The notes under the pieces were generated by a model that did no database searches, was not told the DNA's origin, and was given only the letters and a program-made list of their open reading frames with translations. The translations under genes and the position numbers were made by a program. A stretch of DNA of 17,970 nucleotides from a bacterium (GTDB lineage Bacteria; Babelota; Babeliae; Babelales; GCA-2401785), in assembly GCA_030629865.1 (NCBI GenBank), contig DAOVOC010000006.1, positions 1-17,970 of the forward strand, read 5' to 3'. How positions within the stretch are numbered: position 1 is the stretch's first letter; the number at the start of each line of letters is the position of its first letter. This document shows, one piece after another, positions 7,569-14,721 of the stretch.

Positions 7569-7586
7569 CCCCGGGCAAGCCCGGGG
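7569..7586. repeat. IS200-like right-end hairpin
   Basis: CCCCGGGC (7569-7576) and GCCCGGGG (7579-7586) form a perfect 8-bp stem around two A's. It lies 12 bp past the tnpA stop, where IS200/IS605 transposases expect their right-end subterminal hairpin. Confidence 0.7.
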
Positions 7587-7597
7587 TACTTGAATCT

Positions 7598-8026
7598 TTA
7601 CAGCTCCATTTGGAGCTGACCTAAATCCTGTAATCCCTGGTATTCGACATAATTTCTAATTATTTTTTCGTTTACCCCTACACTACTAACGAAGTAGCCA
7701 GGCGACCAAAAAACATTTTCTTTCCAATACACATCCTTTAATACTGGAAATTCCCTCCTAATCAATGACACCGACTGGCTTTTTAGCATTCCGACTACGG
7801 AAGAGATGCTAAATCTGGGAGGAATCTTAATAACCATATGTAAATGATCTAGATCGAAGCCAATCGCCTCAACTATAACGCCTGGCAGTCTTCGTTGCAG
7901 CTTGGATAATACCCGTATTAGGTAGTTGCATATCCCAGGCTTCAGGACCCTACGACGGTACTTACACACCCAAACAACGTGATATGAAAGTCTATAGACA
8001 CTGTGTGCCGACCTTGTGTACTTCAT
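7598..8026 (-). CDS. tnpA: IS200/IS605 TnpA (Y1 HUH transposase)
   Basis: A 142-residue protein, the usual length for IS200 TnpA. The HUH metal-binding motif is HLH at 61-63, and the catalytic tyrosine is Tyr126 within NYVEYQ, with Gln130 as the YxxxQ partner. These enzymes cut single-stranded DNA and move the element through circular single-stranded intermediates. The opening SAHSVYRLSYHVVWVCKYRRRVL region and the FSISSVVGMLKSQS segment match the family closely. The frame is intact and the catalytic residues are present, so it could be active. No TnpB/IscB partner is present. A 7-bp hairpin (7601-7607 with 7612-7618) overlaps the last codons. A REP-associated TnpA is a less likely alternative, because the flanking hairpins look like one element's own ends. 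Confidence 0.95.
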   Translation of the reverse strand: MKYTRSAHSVYRLSYHVVWVCKYRRRVLKPGICNYLIRVLSKLQRRLPGVIVEAIGFDLDHLHMVIKIPPRFSISSVVGMLKSQSVSLIRREFPVLKDVYWKENVFWSPGYFVSSVGVNEKIIRNYVEYQGLQDLGQLQMEL

Positions 8027-8057
8027 ATTCAGAGAATACCATCTCCGGGCTCATTCA

Positions 8058-8077
8058 ACCACGGGTAAACCCGTGGT
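8058..8077. repeat. IS200-like left-end hairpin
   Basis: ACCACGGGT (8058-8066) and ACCCGTGGT (8069-8077) are a perfect 9-bp stem around two A's, upstream of tnpA. An outer pair, CGGGC (8046-8050) with GCCCG (8089-8093), could extend the structure. Confidence 0.7.
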
Positions 8078-8109
8078 GTTCTGGCTACGCCCGCATAAAA
8101 ATTTAATTT

Positions 8110-9642
8110 CTATACAATGGATTTTTTAGAAAAATCTTTTGCATAAGCTACTCGGAACTGCTCTGCAACCTTCTTCATCTCAGCAGCAATCGCATCAGAA
8201 AACTCATTGGTTTTTAAAACTTCCTGATACAGTTCTGAATGCGCCTCTTTAATAAAACTTGCACACTGCACAGCAAATTGCTTGACCTCATGCAGCTCTA
8301 AGCCTTCTAGTAATGATTCTTGAAGCAAAAAAGCAAAGATTATTTGATCTACAGCATCGTGCATTTCGTGCGGTCGCTGCTTTAATAATTCTTTTGCAAT
8401 TTTACCCTTTTCAAGAACAGCACGACTAACTTGATCAAGCTCTGAGCCAAATTTAGAAAAACTTGCCAGCTCATCATACTGAGCAAGATCTAATTTCAGC
8501 CTTCCAGCAACCTTTCTCATAGCCTTCGTTTGAGCTTTTCCTGCAACACGAGAAACAGAAAGCCCAACATTTACAGCGGGCCGCATGCCTTCATTGAACA
8601 AGTCGGCATCAAGATAAATTTGACCATCTGTTATAGAAATCAAGTTCGTTGGAATGTATGCCGAAAAATCGCCTTCCTGAGTCTGAATAACTGGTATTGC
8701 TGAAATAGATCCGCCACCCTTTTCATCAGATAATTTTGCAGCACGCTCAAGAAGTCTTGAATGGATATAAAAAATATCTCCAGGATATGCTTCTCTACCA
8801 GGTGGCCGCCGCAACAACAATGAAAGCTCACGATATGCCACAGCGTGTGTACTAAGATCATCGTAAATAATCAAAACATCACGTCCTTTATCCGCAAAAT
8901 ACTCTGCTATCGTACAACCTACATATGGAGAAAAAAATTGGTTTAAAGCAGATTCGTGTGCATCAGCTTCAACAATAATTGTGTAGTCTAATGCCCCGCC
9001 TTGCGCAAATGTGTCAATAACTTTTGCCGTAGTTGACTGTTTGTGTCCAATCGAAACAAAAACACAAATTACATCACGTCCTTTTTGATGTAAAATTGTA
9101 TCAACTAAAATGGTTGTTTTACCTGTAGTTCTGTTTCCAATTAAAAGTTCACGTTGGCCTTTTCCAATAGGAATAAGACAATCGATCGCCATAATTCCAG
9201 TTTCAAGAGGCTCGTTAATTGGTGAGCGATCTAAAATGCTCGGAGCCGTTCGCTCTACAGGCATAGCCTCAGGACATGAAATTTCACCACCACCATCTAC
9301 TGGACGTCCGGTTACATCTATAACACGACCAAGTAATTCTTCTCCCACAGGAACCTTAAAAATTTGGCCCGTACGACGAACAATTTCTTGCTCTACCACT
9401 GGAATCGATTTATCAAAGAAAACAACAGAAGCAAAATGCTCATCAAGCCCCATTACAACACCAATATTTCCTCCCTCGAATTTCACAACTTCGTAATATA
9501 AGGCTGACTCAAGACCATAAATAAGCGCAACACCATCACCGGCCCGCACAACTGTACCTATAGATTCTAGTTTTTCGGCAGAATCACCCTTGAGAGCTTT
9601 TTCAAGCAGAGAGACAAGTCCTACATCTTCTGTTTTAGCCAT
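8110..9642 (-). CDS. atpA: F1 ATP synthase subunit alpha
   Basis: A 510-residue protein, matching the usual alpha-subunit length. The non-catalytic nucleotide site has Walker A GNRTTGKT at 169-176, in the same register as E. coli but with Asn170 and Thr172 where GDRQTGKT is usual. The regions PPGREAYPGD and SVSRVAGKAQTKAMRK, which carries the arginine that reaches the beta catalytic site, are well kept. The C-terminal helical domain is present. I choose the ATG at 9642, one base after the atpH stop, because GGAG lies six bases before it. The frame also extends to a TTG at 9654, which would place that site inside the gene. It is the last atp gene of this cluster: gamma, beta and epsilon do not follow, and an IS200-like element lies directly behind. 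Confidence 0.97.
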   Translation of the reverse strand: MAKTEDVGLVSLLEKALKGDSAEKLESIGTVVRAGDGVALIYGLESALYYEVVKFEGGNIGVVMGLDEHFASVVFFDKSIPVVEQEIVRRTGQIFKVPVGEELLGRVIDVTGRPVDGGGEISCPEAMPVERTAPSILDRSPINEPLETGIMAIDCLIPIGKGQRELLIGNRTTGKTTILVDTILHQKGRDVICVFVSIGHKQSTTAKVIDTFAQGGALDYTIIVEADAHESALNQFFSPYVGCTIAEYFADKGRDVLIIYDDLSTHAVAYRELSLLLRRPPGREAYPGDIFYIHSRLLERAAKLSDEKGGGSISAIPVIQTQEGDFSAYIPTNLISITDGQIYLDADLFNEGMRPAVNVGLSVSRVAGKAQTKAMRKVAGRLKLDLAQYDELASFSKFGSELDQVSRAVLEKGKIAKELLKQRPHEMHDAVDQIIFAFLLQESLLEGLELHEVKQFAVQCASFIKEAHSELYQEVLKTNEFSDAIAAEMKKVAEQFRVAYAKDFSKKSIV

Positions 9643-9643
9643 A

Positions 9644-10195
9644 TCACGCTCCAAGCTCTAGCGAGTTGGCAAAGAGTTGAAGCCTCCTTGCAATCGATTT
9701 TTCCCAAAAAAATTGACCACACTTTACTCTAACACCACAAATAAGTGATGGATCAACATGAAACTCAGGCACAATTTCACAACCAAGGATGCCGGAAAAA
9801 TTTTTCGCAATTTTCTCTTTCAGCTCACTTGATAAATCATGCGAGCTAGTAATTTCACATAAACATTCACCACGAAGCCTCATTCCATCTCTTATGATGC
9901 ACCACAAAATTGTCGTAAGCAAATTTCCCTGATTATGTTTAAAAACAACCAAAATAAGGTTAAAAATTGATTCATCAATATCAAAATCATCACAGATTTT
10001 TTTTATTTCATTATTTCGGCTTAATGCTTCAAGTGCCGGAGAAGATAAAATAGAAATAATATGATGGTTTTTGTTAAAAAATACATAAAGCCTTTTTAGG
10101 TTTTCGATAAAAGTATGTGGAATTTCTCGCACATTCCACACTTTGAGAAATGCTCGAGCATAATTATATGAAAGGCCAAAACCATCAGTACGCAT
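9644..10195 (-). CDS. atpH: F1 ATP synthase subunit delta (OSCP)
   Basis: A 183-residue protein of normal length for delta, the part that ties the b stalk to the top of F1. YARAFLKVW near the start matches the family's YAxAL motif. LICGVRVKCGQFFWEKSIARRLQLF near the end corresponds to the conserved LIGGxxxxxGDxxxDxSxxxxLxxL region, with Cys replacing one Gly and Glu-Lys replacing the usual Asp. The middle is divergent. It starts 2 bp after the b-subunit stop and ends one base before atpA, so translation is probably coupled along the operon. Position between b and alpha supports the call. Confidence 0.88.
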   Translation of the reverse strand: MRTDGFGLSYNYARAFLKVWNVREIPHTFIENLKRLYVFFNKNHHIISILSSPALEALSRNNEIKKICDDFDIDESIFNLILVVFKHNQGNLLTTILWCIIRDGMRLRGECLCEITSSHDLSSELKEKIAKNFSGILGCEIVPEFHVDPSLICGVRVKCGQFFWEKSIARRLQLFANSLELGA

Positions 10196-10197
10196 TT

Positions 10198-10737
10198 TTA
10201 ACCAATTCTACTATTCCTATCCTCGTTGCCAAAAACTAGATCGTCTTTTTGTAAAACAGTGCCTACAATAGTTTGAAGGCTATCCTTGCCATCCTCACCA
10301 TTAAACTTTTTGCATAAAACATTTTTGGCCTGTTGAACCAATTCATATCCAGTTTTTTTTTGTAAACGTCGTTCTTCTTCCAATGTGGCAATTTTTTCTT
10401 GCCGCATATGCCATTTTTTTACGTTAACAATTCTCTCTTCGGCATCTTTTTTTTGTCGAATCAGTCTTTTGGTATGCCATTCTCTAAACTTTTTGTTCAT
10501 TTTTTTAATCATATTACGCTGAAGCTCAAGATCATTCTCTAGTTTTTTTTTCTCCACTACACATGTTTCATAATCTTCGCGAAATTGCTTCTGGGAAAAT
10601 AACTCATCGACAAATCCCTGTCGAACAACAGGACCAAGATATTTATAAATAAGGTTAACCAGGTAGACACACAAGATAGCAAAAAATAAAATCCGAGAAA
10701 AAATATTTAGGTACGGCAAAAAACTAAACAAAGCCAT
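10198..10737 (-). CDS. atpF: F0 ATP synthase subunit b
   Basis: A 179-residue protein with one N-terminal membrane helix (about 10-35) followed by a long, highly charged helix, the layout of the peripheral stalk b subunit. The helix is unusually basic and holds several Trp-His pairs. The last 40 residues look non-helical and are not typical of b. The ATG at 10737 has AAAGAG six bases upstream, so I prefer it; the frame also reaches a TTG at 10755. Either start lies inside the end of the preceding b-type gene, overlapping by 14 bp from the ATG. Identity rests on topology and on sitting between atpE and atpH rather than on strong sequence motifs. Confidence 0.75.
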   Translation of the reverse strand: MALFSFLPYLNIFSRILFFAILCVYLVNLIYKYLGPVVRQGFVDELFSQKQFREDYETCVVEKKKLENDLELQRNMIKKMNKKFREWHTKRLIRQKKDAEERIVNVKKWHMRQEKIATLEEERRLQKKTGYELVQQAKNVLCKKFNGEDGKDSLQTIVGTVLQKDDLVFGNEDRNSRIG

Positions 10738-11098
10738 CCAGCACTCTTTCGACAAAAGTATTTACATCTTCTGACGTTACTTTTTCACTAGAAATATCTA
10801 ACTTTTTTGATACCTTCAACGCTTTCTCAACACTTTTTAACAAGCCTTCTTCGCCAGCCCGTTCACGCTTAATTGTCTGCCTGGCAACATTACGAAAGCT
10901 TTCAAGCTCCCACTCTATAGTTCGATGCACCCCGTTTACCTCAAGTTCACCTTGAACTATCCGTGCTTCCATTGTAGCTTTATGCTGATTACGCATATCT
11001 AAAAGTTTTAATAATGGAGTAAGCAAAAAACGTCTTATAATCGCTATTGTCAAACATGCATTCAACATCTGAATAATTAAAGTTACGTTTAAACGCAT
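10724..11098 (-). CDS. F0 ATP synthase b-type subunit (b' or second b)
   Basis: A 124-residue protein with an N-terminal hydrophobic helix (about 1-30), then a charged helical domain starting LLKLLDMRNQHKATMEARI. This resembles the b-subunit pattern of a membrane helix followed by RxxxI and helical heptads. It is shorter than usual for b or b' (about 150-170 residues). Two different b-type genes after atpE suggest a hetero-dimeric stalk, as in cyanobacteria and alphaproteobacteria, where b' precedes b. Which of the two here is b' cannot be decided from sequence alone. It overlaps the next gene by 14 bp. GAGG lies ten bases before the ATG. Confidence 0.75.
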   Translation of the reverse strand: MRLNVTLIIQMLNACLTIAIIRRFLLTPLLKLLDMRNQHKATMEARIVQGELEVNGVHRTIEWELESFRNVARQTIKRERAGEEGLLKSVEKALKVSKKLDISSEKVTSEDVNTFVERVLDGFV

Positions 11099-11180
11099 TA
11101 ACTACCGGCCTCGATTTCTGTAAAGGCTTTTCCATACATACAGCTTATTCTAAAACAGAGTACAGACCAAAATAAAAGGA

Positions 11181-11438
11181 TCACTGCACAACAAATAAAA
11201 GAATCAGCGCTATAAGGAATGAAAAAATTGAAGATGTTTCAGCAAAAATACACGCTGTAAGCAACACTTCCCTAACAGCACGAGCACTTTCTGGTCTCTG
11301 ACCAATACTCTCGCAAGCCTTTCCGCCAATAAAACCTTGAGCAAGCGCCGCACCAATACCACCAATCCCCATACAAAGTCCGGCGGCAATATATTTGCCT
11401 GAGCTTAACATTTGCACAACATCAACTGGGCTAGCCAT
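11181..11438 (-). CDS. atpE: F0 ATP synthase subunit c
   Basis: An 85-residue two-helix proteolipid that forms the rotor ring. Helix 1 contains GIGGIGAALAQG, the polar loop is GQRPE (normally RQP, here with the order QRP), and helix 2 carries the ion-binding carboxylate Glu67 in FAETSSIF. Aligned without gaps to the Na+-binding Ilyobacter tartaricus c subunit, Gln34 matches its Gln32, Glu67 its Glu65, Thr68 its Ser66 and Ser69 its Thr67, while Phe72 replaces Tyr70. A Na+-type site is therefore possible but not proven. It is the first atp gene after a near-consensus promoter; subunit a is not next to it. Confidence 0.95.
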   Translation of the reverse strand: MASPVDVVQMLSSGKYIAAGLCMGIGGIGAALAQGFIGGKACESIGQRPESARAVREVLLTACIFAETSSIFSFLIALILLFVVQ

Positions 11439-11491
11439 AACAACCCTGCCTTATTCTTCGACGTACAAAAACGATTGCATCTAGCCTGATG

Positions 11492-11520
11492 ATATTATTT
11501 CTCCATGTTCACTTTGTCAA
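11492..11520 (-). promoter_or_regulatory. atpE: Promoter of the atpE-b'-b-H-A operon
   Basis: On the minus strand a perfect -35 TTGACA (11520-11515) is followed, after 17 bp, by TAATAT (11497-11492), which matches TATAAT at four of six positions. Transcription would start near 11485, giving a leader of about 47 nt before the atpE ATG. It shows that the atp genes need not depend on read-through from the kinase gene. Confidence 0.7.
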
Positions 11521-11544
11521 CGCACTAAGAGTCTAAAATTAAAT

Positions 11545-12315
11545 CTAATCAACATCCTGCACACATTTTTTCGCCTTTACAACCACACTATTCCCAGCAT
11601 GACGTTGTAATTTAGAAAAAAAGTCAAAAGACTGCCCTAACAATTTTTTCTGCGAATTATTATCATGCTCAAAGTCACAATTTGCATCCAGAATCATCAT
11701 CTTTAAGCCTTGAAGATAATCAGATTCATTTTTTGTTTTGAGCAACCAATCATCATGCCTTCGGCCTAGGCTATCAACATAGTCTATAGAAACAGCTTTT
11801 TCTTCTGGCCGGGCACGGCGCTTAATTCGTCCAAAACACGTTTTGGTCGAAGCTCGCAAATATAAAACCCCATCTGGCTTAGGTAAAAACTGTGTCACAA
11901 CCCACGAGAAAATATTACAATATGCATCCCACTCGGCTTCACTCATTAATCCCTGATCGAAACAATTTTTTGCAAAACAAAACTTATCACAATAGACCGA
12001 ACGATCCATAACGACAATTTTTTTTAGATCATCTCGTGCAAGAGTAGCAATTTGCTCTTGTGCACGGGTTACAAAAACATATGACTGAAATGTAAATGCC
12101 CATCTGACAGGATCTGCATAAAAACGAGCCAATAAGTTTTTTTTGTCACTTTTTTTTGACCATTGAGTAACAGGCTCATGAATGATCTCGATATCATCGC
12201 TGTGCAAACTCAAAAGTTCTACAAAAGTCGATTTACCAGCACCCATATTTCCTTCTAGCAAAACAATGAGAGGTTTTTTGTTAGAAGGAACACTCCGGGC
12301 TCCATAAAATTTCAT
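11545..12315 (-). CDS. Deoxynucleoside kinase
   Basis: A 256-residue kinase of the dCK/dGK/TK2 family, which adds the first phosphate to deoxynucleosides taken up from outside. Walker A is GNMGAGKS at 22-29, EPV at 47-49 holds the sugar-contacting Glu, DRS at 104-106 replaces the common ERS, and an Arg-rich lid lies at 163-171 (RIKRRARPE). YADPVRWAFTFQSYVF at 66-81 is a family signature. The C-terminal 45 residues are less conserved. GGAG five bases before the ATG supports the start. Its position next to the atp operon does not suggest a pathway link. Salvage of host nucleosides is a reasonable inference for a reduced genome; which base is preferred cannot be read here. Confidence 0.9.
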   Translation of the reverse strand: MKFYGARSVPSNKKPLIVLLEGNMGAGKSTFVELLSLHSDDIEIIHEPVTQWSKKSDKKNLLARFYADPVRWAFTFQSYVFVTRAQEQIATLARDDLKKIVVMDRSVYCDKFCFAKNCFDQGLMSEAEWDAYCNIFSWVVTQFLPKPDGVLYLRASTKTCFGRIKRRARPEEKAVSIDYVDSLGRRHDDWLLKTKNESDYLQGLKMMILDANCDFEHDNNSQKKLLGQSFDFFSKLQRHAGNSVVVKAKKCVQDVD

Positions 12316-12400
12316 GGGTTCTCCATAAAATTAAGAGCAAAAAACTCAATGCTTGCACCTTAACGCATGGCTCATCTTGCCACAAGCACATTTAGTATTG

Positions 12401-12435
12401 ATTAAGCATTCATTGACAGAAAAAATGCTTGTTAA
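12401..12435. promoter_or_regulatory. Inverted repeat in divergent intergenic region, operator-like
   Basis: ATTAAGCATT (12401-12410) faces AATGCTT-gt-TAAT (12424-12435), an inverted repeat that encloses a TTGACA at 12413-12418. It sits between the kinase gene and the outer-membrane-like gene, where a regulator of either could bind. No good -10 follows that TTGACA at 16-18 bp, so I call it operator-like only. Confidence 0.35.
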
Positions 12436-12480
12436 TAGCTTATTGGAAGTACTTACACCTCCTCAAAAAAAAATCTACAA

Positions 12481-12509
12481 TTCAAAACGTGTAGCTACAG
12501 CATTATAAA
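12481..12509 (+). promoter_or_regulatory. Sigma-70-like promoter for the outer-membrane protein unit
   Basis: TTCAAA (12481-12486) and TATAAA (12504-12509) are separated by 17 bp. The -10 has one mismatch and the -35 two. A start near 12516 leaves a leader of about 28 nt before the TTG start codon, which includes GGAG at 12531-12534. Confidence 0.5.
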
Positions 12510-12543
12510 ACTGAAAACTTTTTTTAATACGGAGTGCTTAAAC

Positions 12544-14028
12544 TTGAAAAACAATATTACTCGCATCTCTAGACACAGCACCATCATATCTTTGATTATT
12601 TTGATCCTTTCAATAACTAGCCTTACTTGCACCCCACCACAAGACAATTTGGATCGTGAAGTAGATGATTTTTTAAAAGAACTTGGACTAGATGAACTCC
12701 CAACACGAGTGGTAAAAGAAACATTAGAAGATCGATATGAAGCTGTATTTGAACTTATTGAAACAAAAAAACGGGTTTTGTGGGAATCAACATCTCCAGA
12801 CAATATTCGCGGAACCCACTACCTTTTGCCAAACAGGGCATATAATAACAATTTCAGACAAACATCATTCGAATTTTTTATTAATACAACAGGCCTGAGG
12901 AGTAGAGAAAACAGAAAGTTTTTTGGCAATGTTTTTGATATCGAAGTATTCGATAAGGCTGTCGATATCGCAAATCCTTTAGGCAACATTGGGGAAGTTT
13001 TAAGAGAAACATCAATCGAACAACATCGATTGGGAGTTTTCACTAGATTTGCGGCGCGGTTTAAAGACTTTATATTTAAATTCGAAGCACCGTTAGTGCT
13101 CAGCCTCAACCATCTCTGGATGAGCCTTGCGCATCAAAAAACACTTAAAGAATTTCTTTCAGAAGGATCAAGCCAACCTCTCCTTACGGACAAACAGGTT
13201 AACACGCTAGTAAACCTAGTTCTGGACCCTAACTTTAATGCTCGTGTAGGAGATTTAAGGTTCTCTGCTCAATGGATTCCTTTTACATCTCCAGATATTG
13301 AGCCTTATATCGGCCTTGAAGTTTTTCTTCCCATAATACGTCCATCATATTTCAATGCACCACGCACAAGGCTTACCTATCCTCAAGACACAGTTACTAT
13401 CGAAGACCTTCTAAGTAACGTCGAACTACAAACCCATCCAGATGGAAGTGATGTCGACCAATATACACTTGCTAACCCAACGGATCTTTATAAATTTTTA
13501 TTCGACACACTTACTATTTTAAGAACAACACAATTTTCACCCGACGGAGATAATTTAAAATTTGGGTTCGGGTTTTTGCTTGGCGCTAACACACATCTTT
13601 CAAATGAATTCGATTTTTTCATCCGATCAAGATTTAACCGCCTACTTGGCGGAACACGTTATCGAATTATCCCTGTTGAAACACAGCTTGTACCATCAGA
13701 ATTTAAGGTTAAAATATCTCCTGTAACTGTCTTTCAAGGAACTTTAGGAGTAGCCAAAAGCTTCAAAAAATGGAATCTATCTGTCGGCTATGATTTGTAT
13801 CTCAAGACAGAAGAAAGGATTAATTCCATCGAAGCAACAGAAGAAGCTTTAGAAAAATTGAAAGTTTCGCGAGCAGAAATTCCTTCAACATCGCAACACA
13901 AATTACTCGCAGAACTTTCACGAGAAAGTACGTGGGGAACCCTCTCTTTAGGTGGTGACTATACACTTTTTTCAAAAGGCACTGACAAAGAGTGGAGTTT
14001 AGTTTTTTCCGCCACAACATATTTTTAG
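12544..14028 (+). CDS. Exported beta-barrel-like outer-membrane protein
   Basis: A 494-residue protein beginning with a signal peptide (basic start, hydrophobic core about 13-27, then a TCT boundary). The second half alternates polar and hydrophobic residues, as in membrane beta strands (for example KFGFGFLLGANTHL, WNLSVGYDLYL, GTLSLGGDYTLF). The chain ends in WSLVFSATTYF, a terminal aromatic preceded by alternating hydrophobics, which is the usual outer-membrane insertion signal. The N-terminal part after the signal is acidic and may be periplasmic. Translation starts at a TTG: GGAG lies nine bases before it and no ATG or GTG lies nearby before the signal peptide. A Cys at residue 29 raises a lipoprotein as an alternative, but no clear lipobox precedes it. 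It leads a three-gene unit with a secreted protein and recD2. The family is not recognised. Confidence 0.75.
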   Translation: MKNNITRISRHSTIISLIILILSITSLTCTPPQDNLDREVDDFLKELGLDELPTRVVKETLEDRYEAVFELIETKKRVLWESTSPDNIRGTHYLLPNRAYNNNFRQTSFEFFINTTGLRSRENRKFFGNVFDIEVFDKAVDIANPLGNIGEVLRETSIEQHRLGVFTRFAARFKDFIFKFEAPLVLSLNHLWMSLAHQKTLKEFLSEGSSQPLLTDKQVNTLVNLVLDPNFNARVGDLRFSAQWIPFTSPDIEPYIGLEVFLPIIRPSYFNAPRTRLTYPQDTVTIEDLLSNVELQTHPDGSDVDQYTLANPTDLYKFLFDTLTILRTTQFSPDGDNLKFGFGFLLGANTHLSNEFDFFIRSRFNRLLGGTRYRIIPVETQLVPSEFKVKISPVTVFQGTLGVAKSFKKWNLSVGYDLYLKTEERINSIEATEEALEKLKVSRAEIPSTSQHKLLAELSRESTWGTLSLGGDYTLFSKGTDKEWSLVFSATTYF

Positions 14029-14067
14029 ACTAAGTGGATTAACTAAAAGAGAAAGGAATTGGAAACA

Positions 14068-14721
14068 ATGAAATGCTTTGCATTATTAACCACAGCTTTA
14101 ATTTGTGCCTCTTCATTATTTGCAACAACACTTGAAACACAATGGCAACCATCAACACCAAGAAATATTTTATCAAGCATGGGAATACTAGCCAGACTTT
14201 ACGTAAAAATAAAGCTGCCTAACCGAAATACAATACTAGATATCATACAAGCTAAAAAAGCCGTACTAAAAACAATTAAAAAGGTTGAAGATGGTTTTCT
14301 GCAAAGTCGTAACGATGACCAAAAACTATCAGGAGAACTTTTAAGAGCAGAACGCATGGCGCTTCTAAAAAGTGTTATGGATTTCATTTCTTTAGTATTC
14401 AAAAATAAAAAACATCTAAAACCAATGATCACAGCTAGTTTAAAAAACCGTGACGAAGTCAATTTTGAAAATTCACCAGTTGTTGGATTTGTAGGACAAA
14501 GTAATCCAAAAAATGGAATCCAGTATCTTTTACAAAAAATTTCGACAGAAGAAGACCTAAAACAAATTTGCGTTGAGCTCTATTTGATTATTTCTGATAT
14601 TATCGAGTCTGTACCAAAAGCAAAAAAAATTATGGAAAAAATAGAAAACGAGCTTTTAGAGCAAAACTTAAACACCAACGTTCCAGGCGAAAATGGAAAA
14701 ACAACAAACAAAGAAACTTGA
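14068..14721 (+). CDS. Small secreted protein of unknown function
   Basis: I do not recognise this 217-residue protein. It opens with a good signal peptide (MKCFALLTTALICASSLFAT), with likely cleavage after the SLFA stretch. The mature part is mostly helical and Lys-rich. The ATG at 14068 follows AAAGGA by about ten bases; the frame extends to a TTG at 14059 that overlaps this site, so I reject that start. It begins 39 bp after the beta-barrel gene, and its last 29 bp overlap the start of recD2, so the three are probably one transcript. Envelope location next to an outer-membrane-like protein suggests, but does not show, a joint role. Confidence 0.75.
   Translation: MKCFALLTTALICASSLFATTLETQWQPSTPRNILSSMGILARLYVKIKLPNRNTILDIIQAKKAVLKTIKKVEDGFLQSRNDDQKLSGELLRAERMALLKSVMDFISLVFKNKKHLKPMITASLKNRDEVNFENSPVVGFVGQSNPKNGIQYLLQKISTEEDLKQICVELYLIISDIIESVPKAKKIMEKIENELLEQNLNTNVPGENGKTTNKET

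Larger units (their letters stand above)
7566..8093 (-). mobile_element. IS200/IS605-family insertion element
   Basis: A compact element of roughly 530 bp holding only tnpA, bounded by two short palindromes. The limits given are those of the end hairpins and outer pairing sequence; I cannot place the exact cleavage sites because this family makes no target duplication and no terminal inverted repeat. On the tnpA strand the two ends share the core GGGxTTxCCC, with T/A in one and C/G in the other, so pairing is kept by a compensating change. It lies about 20-30 bp past the stop of atpA and on the same strand. It may therefore be transcribed by read-through. Confidence 0.8.

Noticed and set aside
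7566..8093. CRISPR or REP array from the two GC-rich palindromes
   Set aside because: There are only two palindromes, each at one end of tnpA with no spacer series; they fit the ends of an IS200-type element.
9643..9654. TTG start of atpA at 9654
   Set aside because: GGAG lies inside that extension, six bases before the ATG at 9642, and the extension would overlap atpH.
10738..10755. TTG start of the b subunit at 10755
   Set aside because: The ATG at 10737 has AAAGAG six bases upstream and begins a normal membrane helix.
13820..14020. Minus-strand open frames inside the beta-barrel and recD2 genes
   Set aside because: They are shadows in other frames of well-supported genes, with no start signals of their own.
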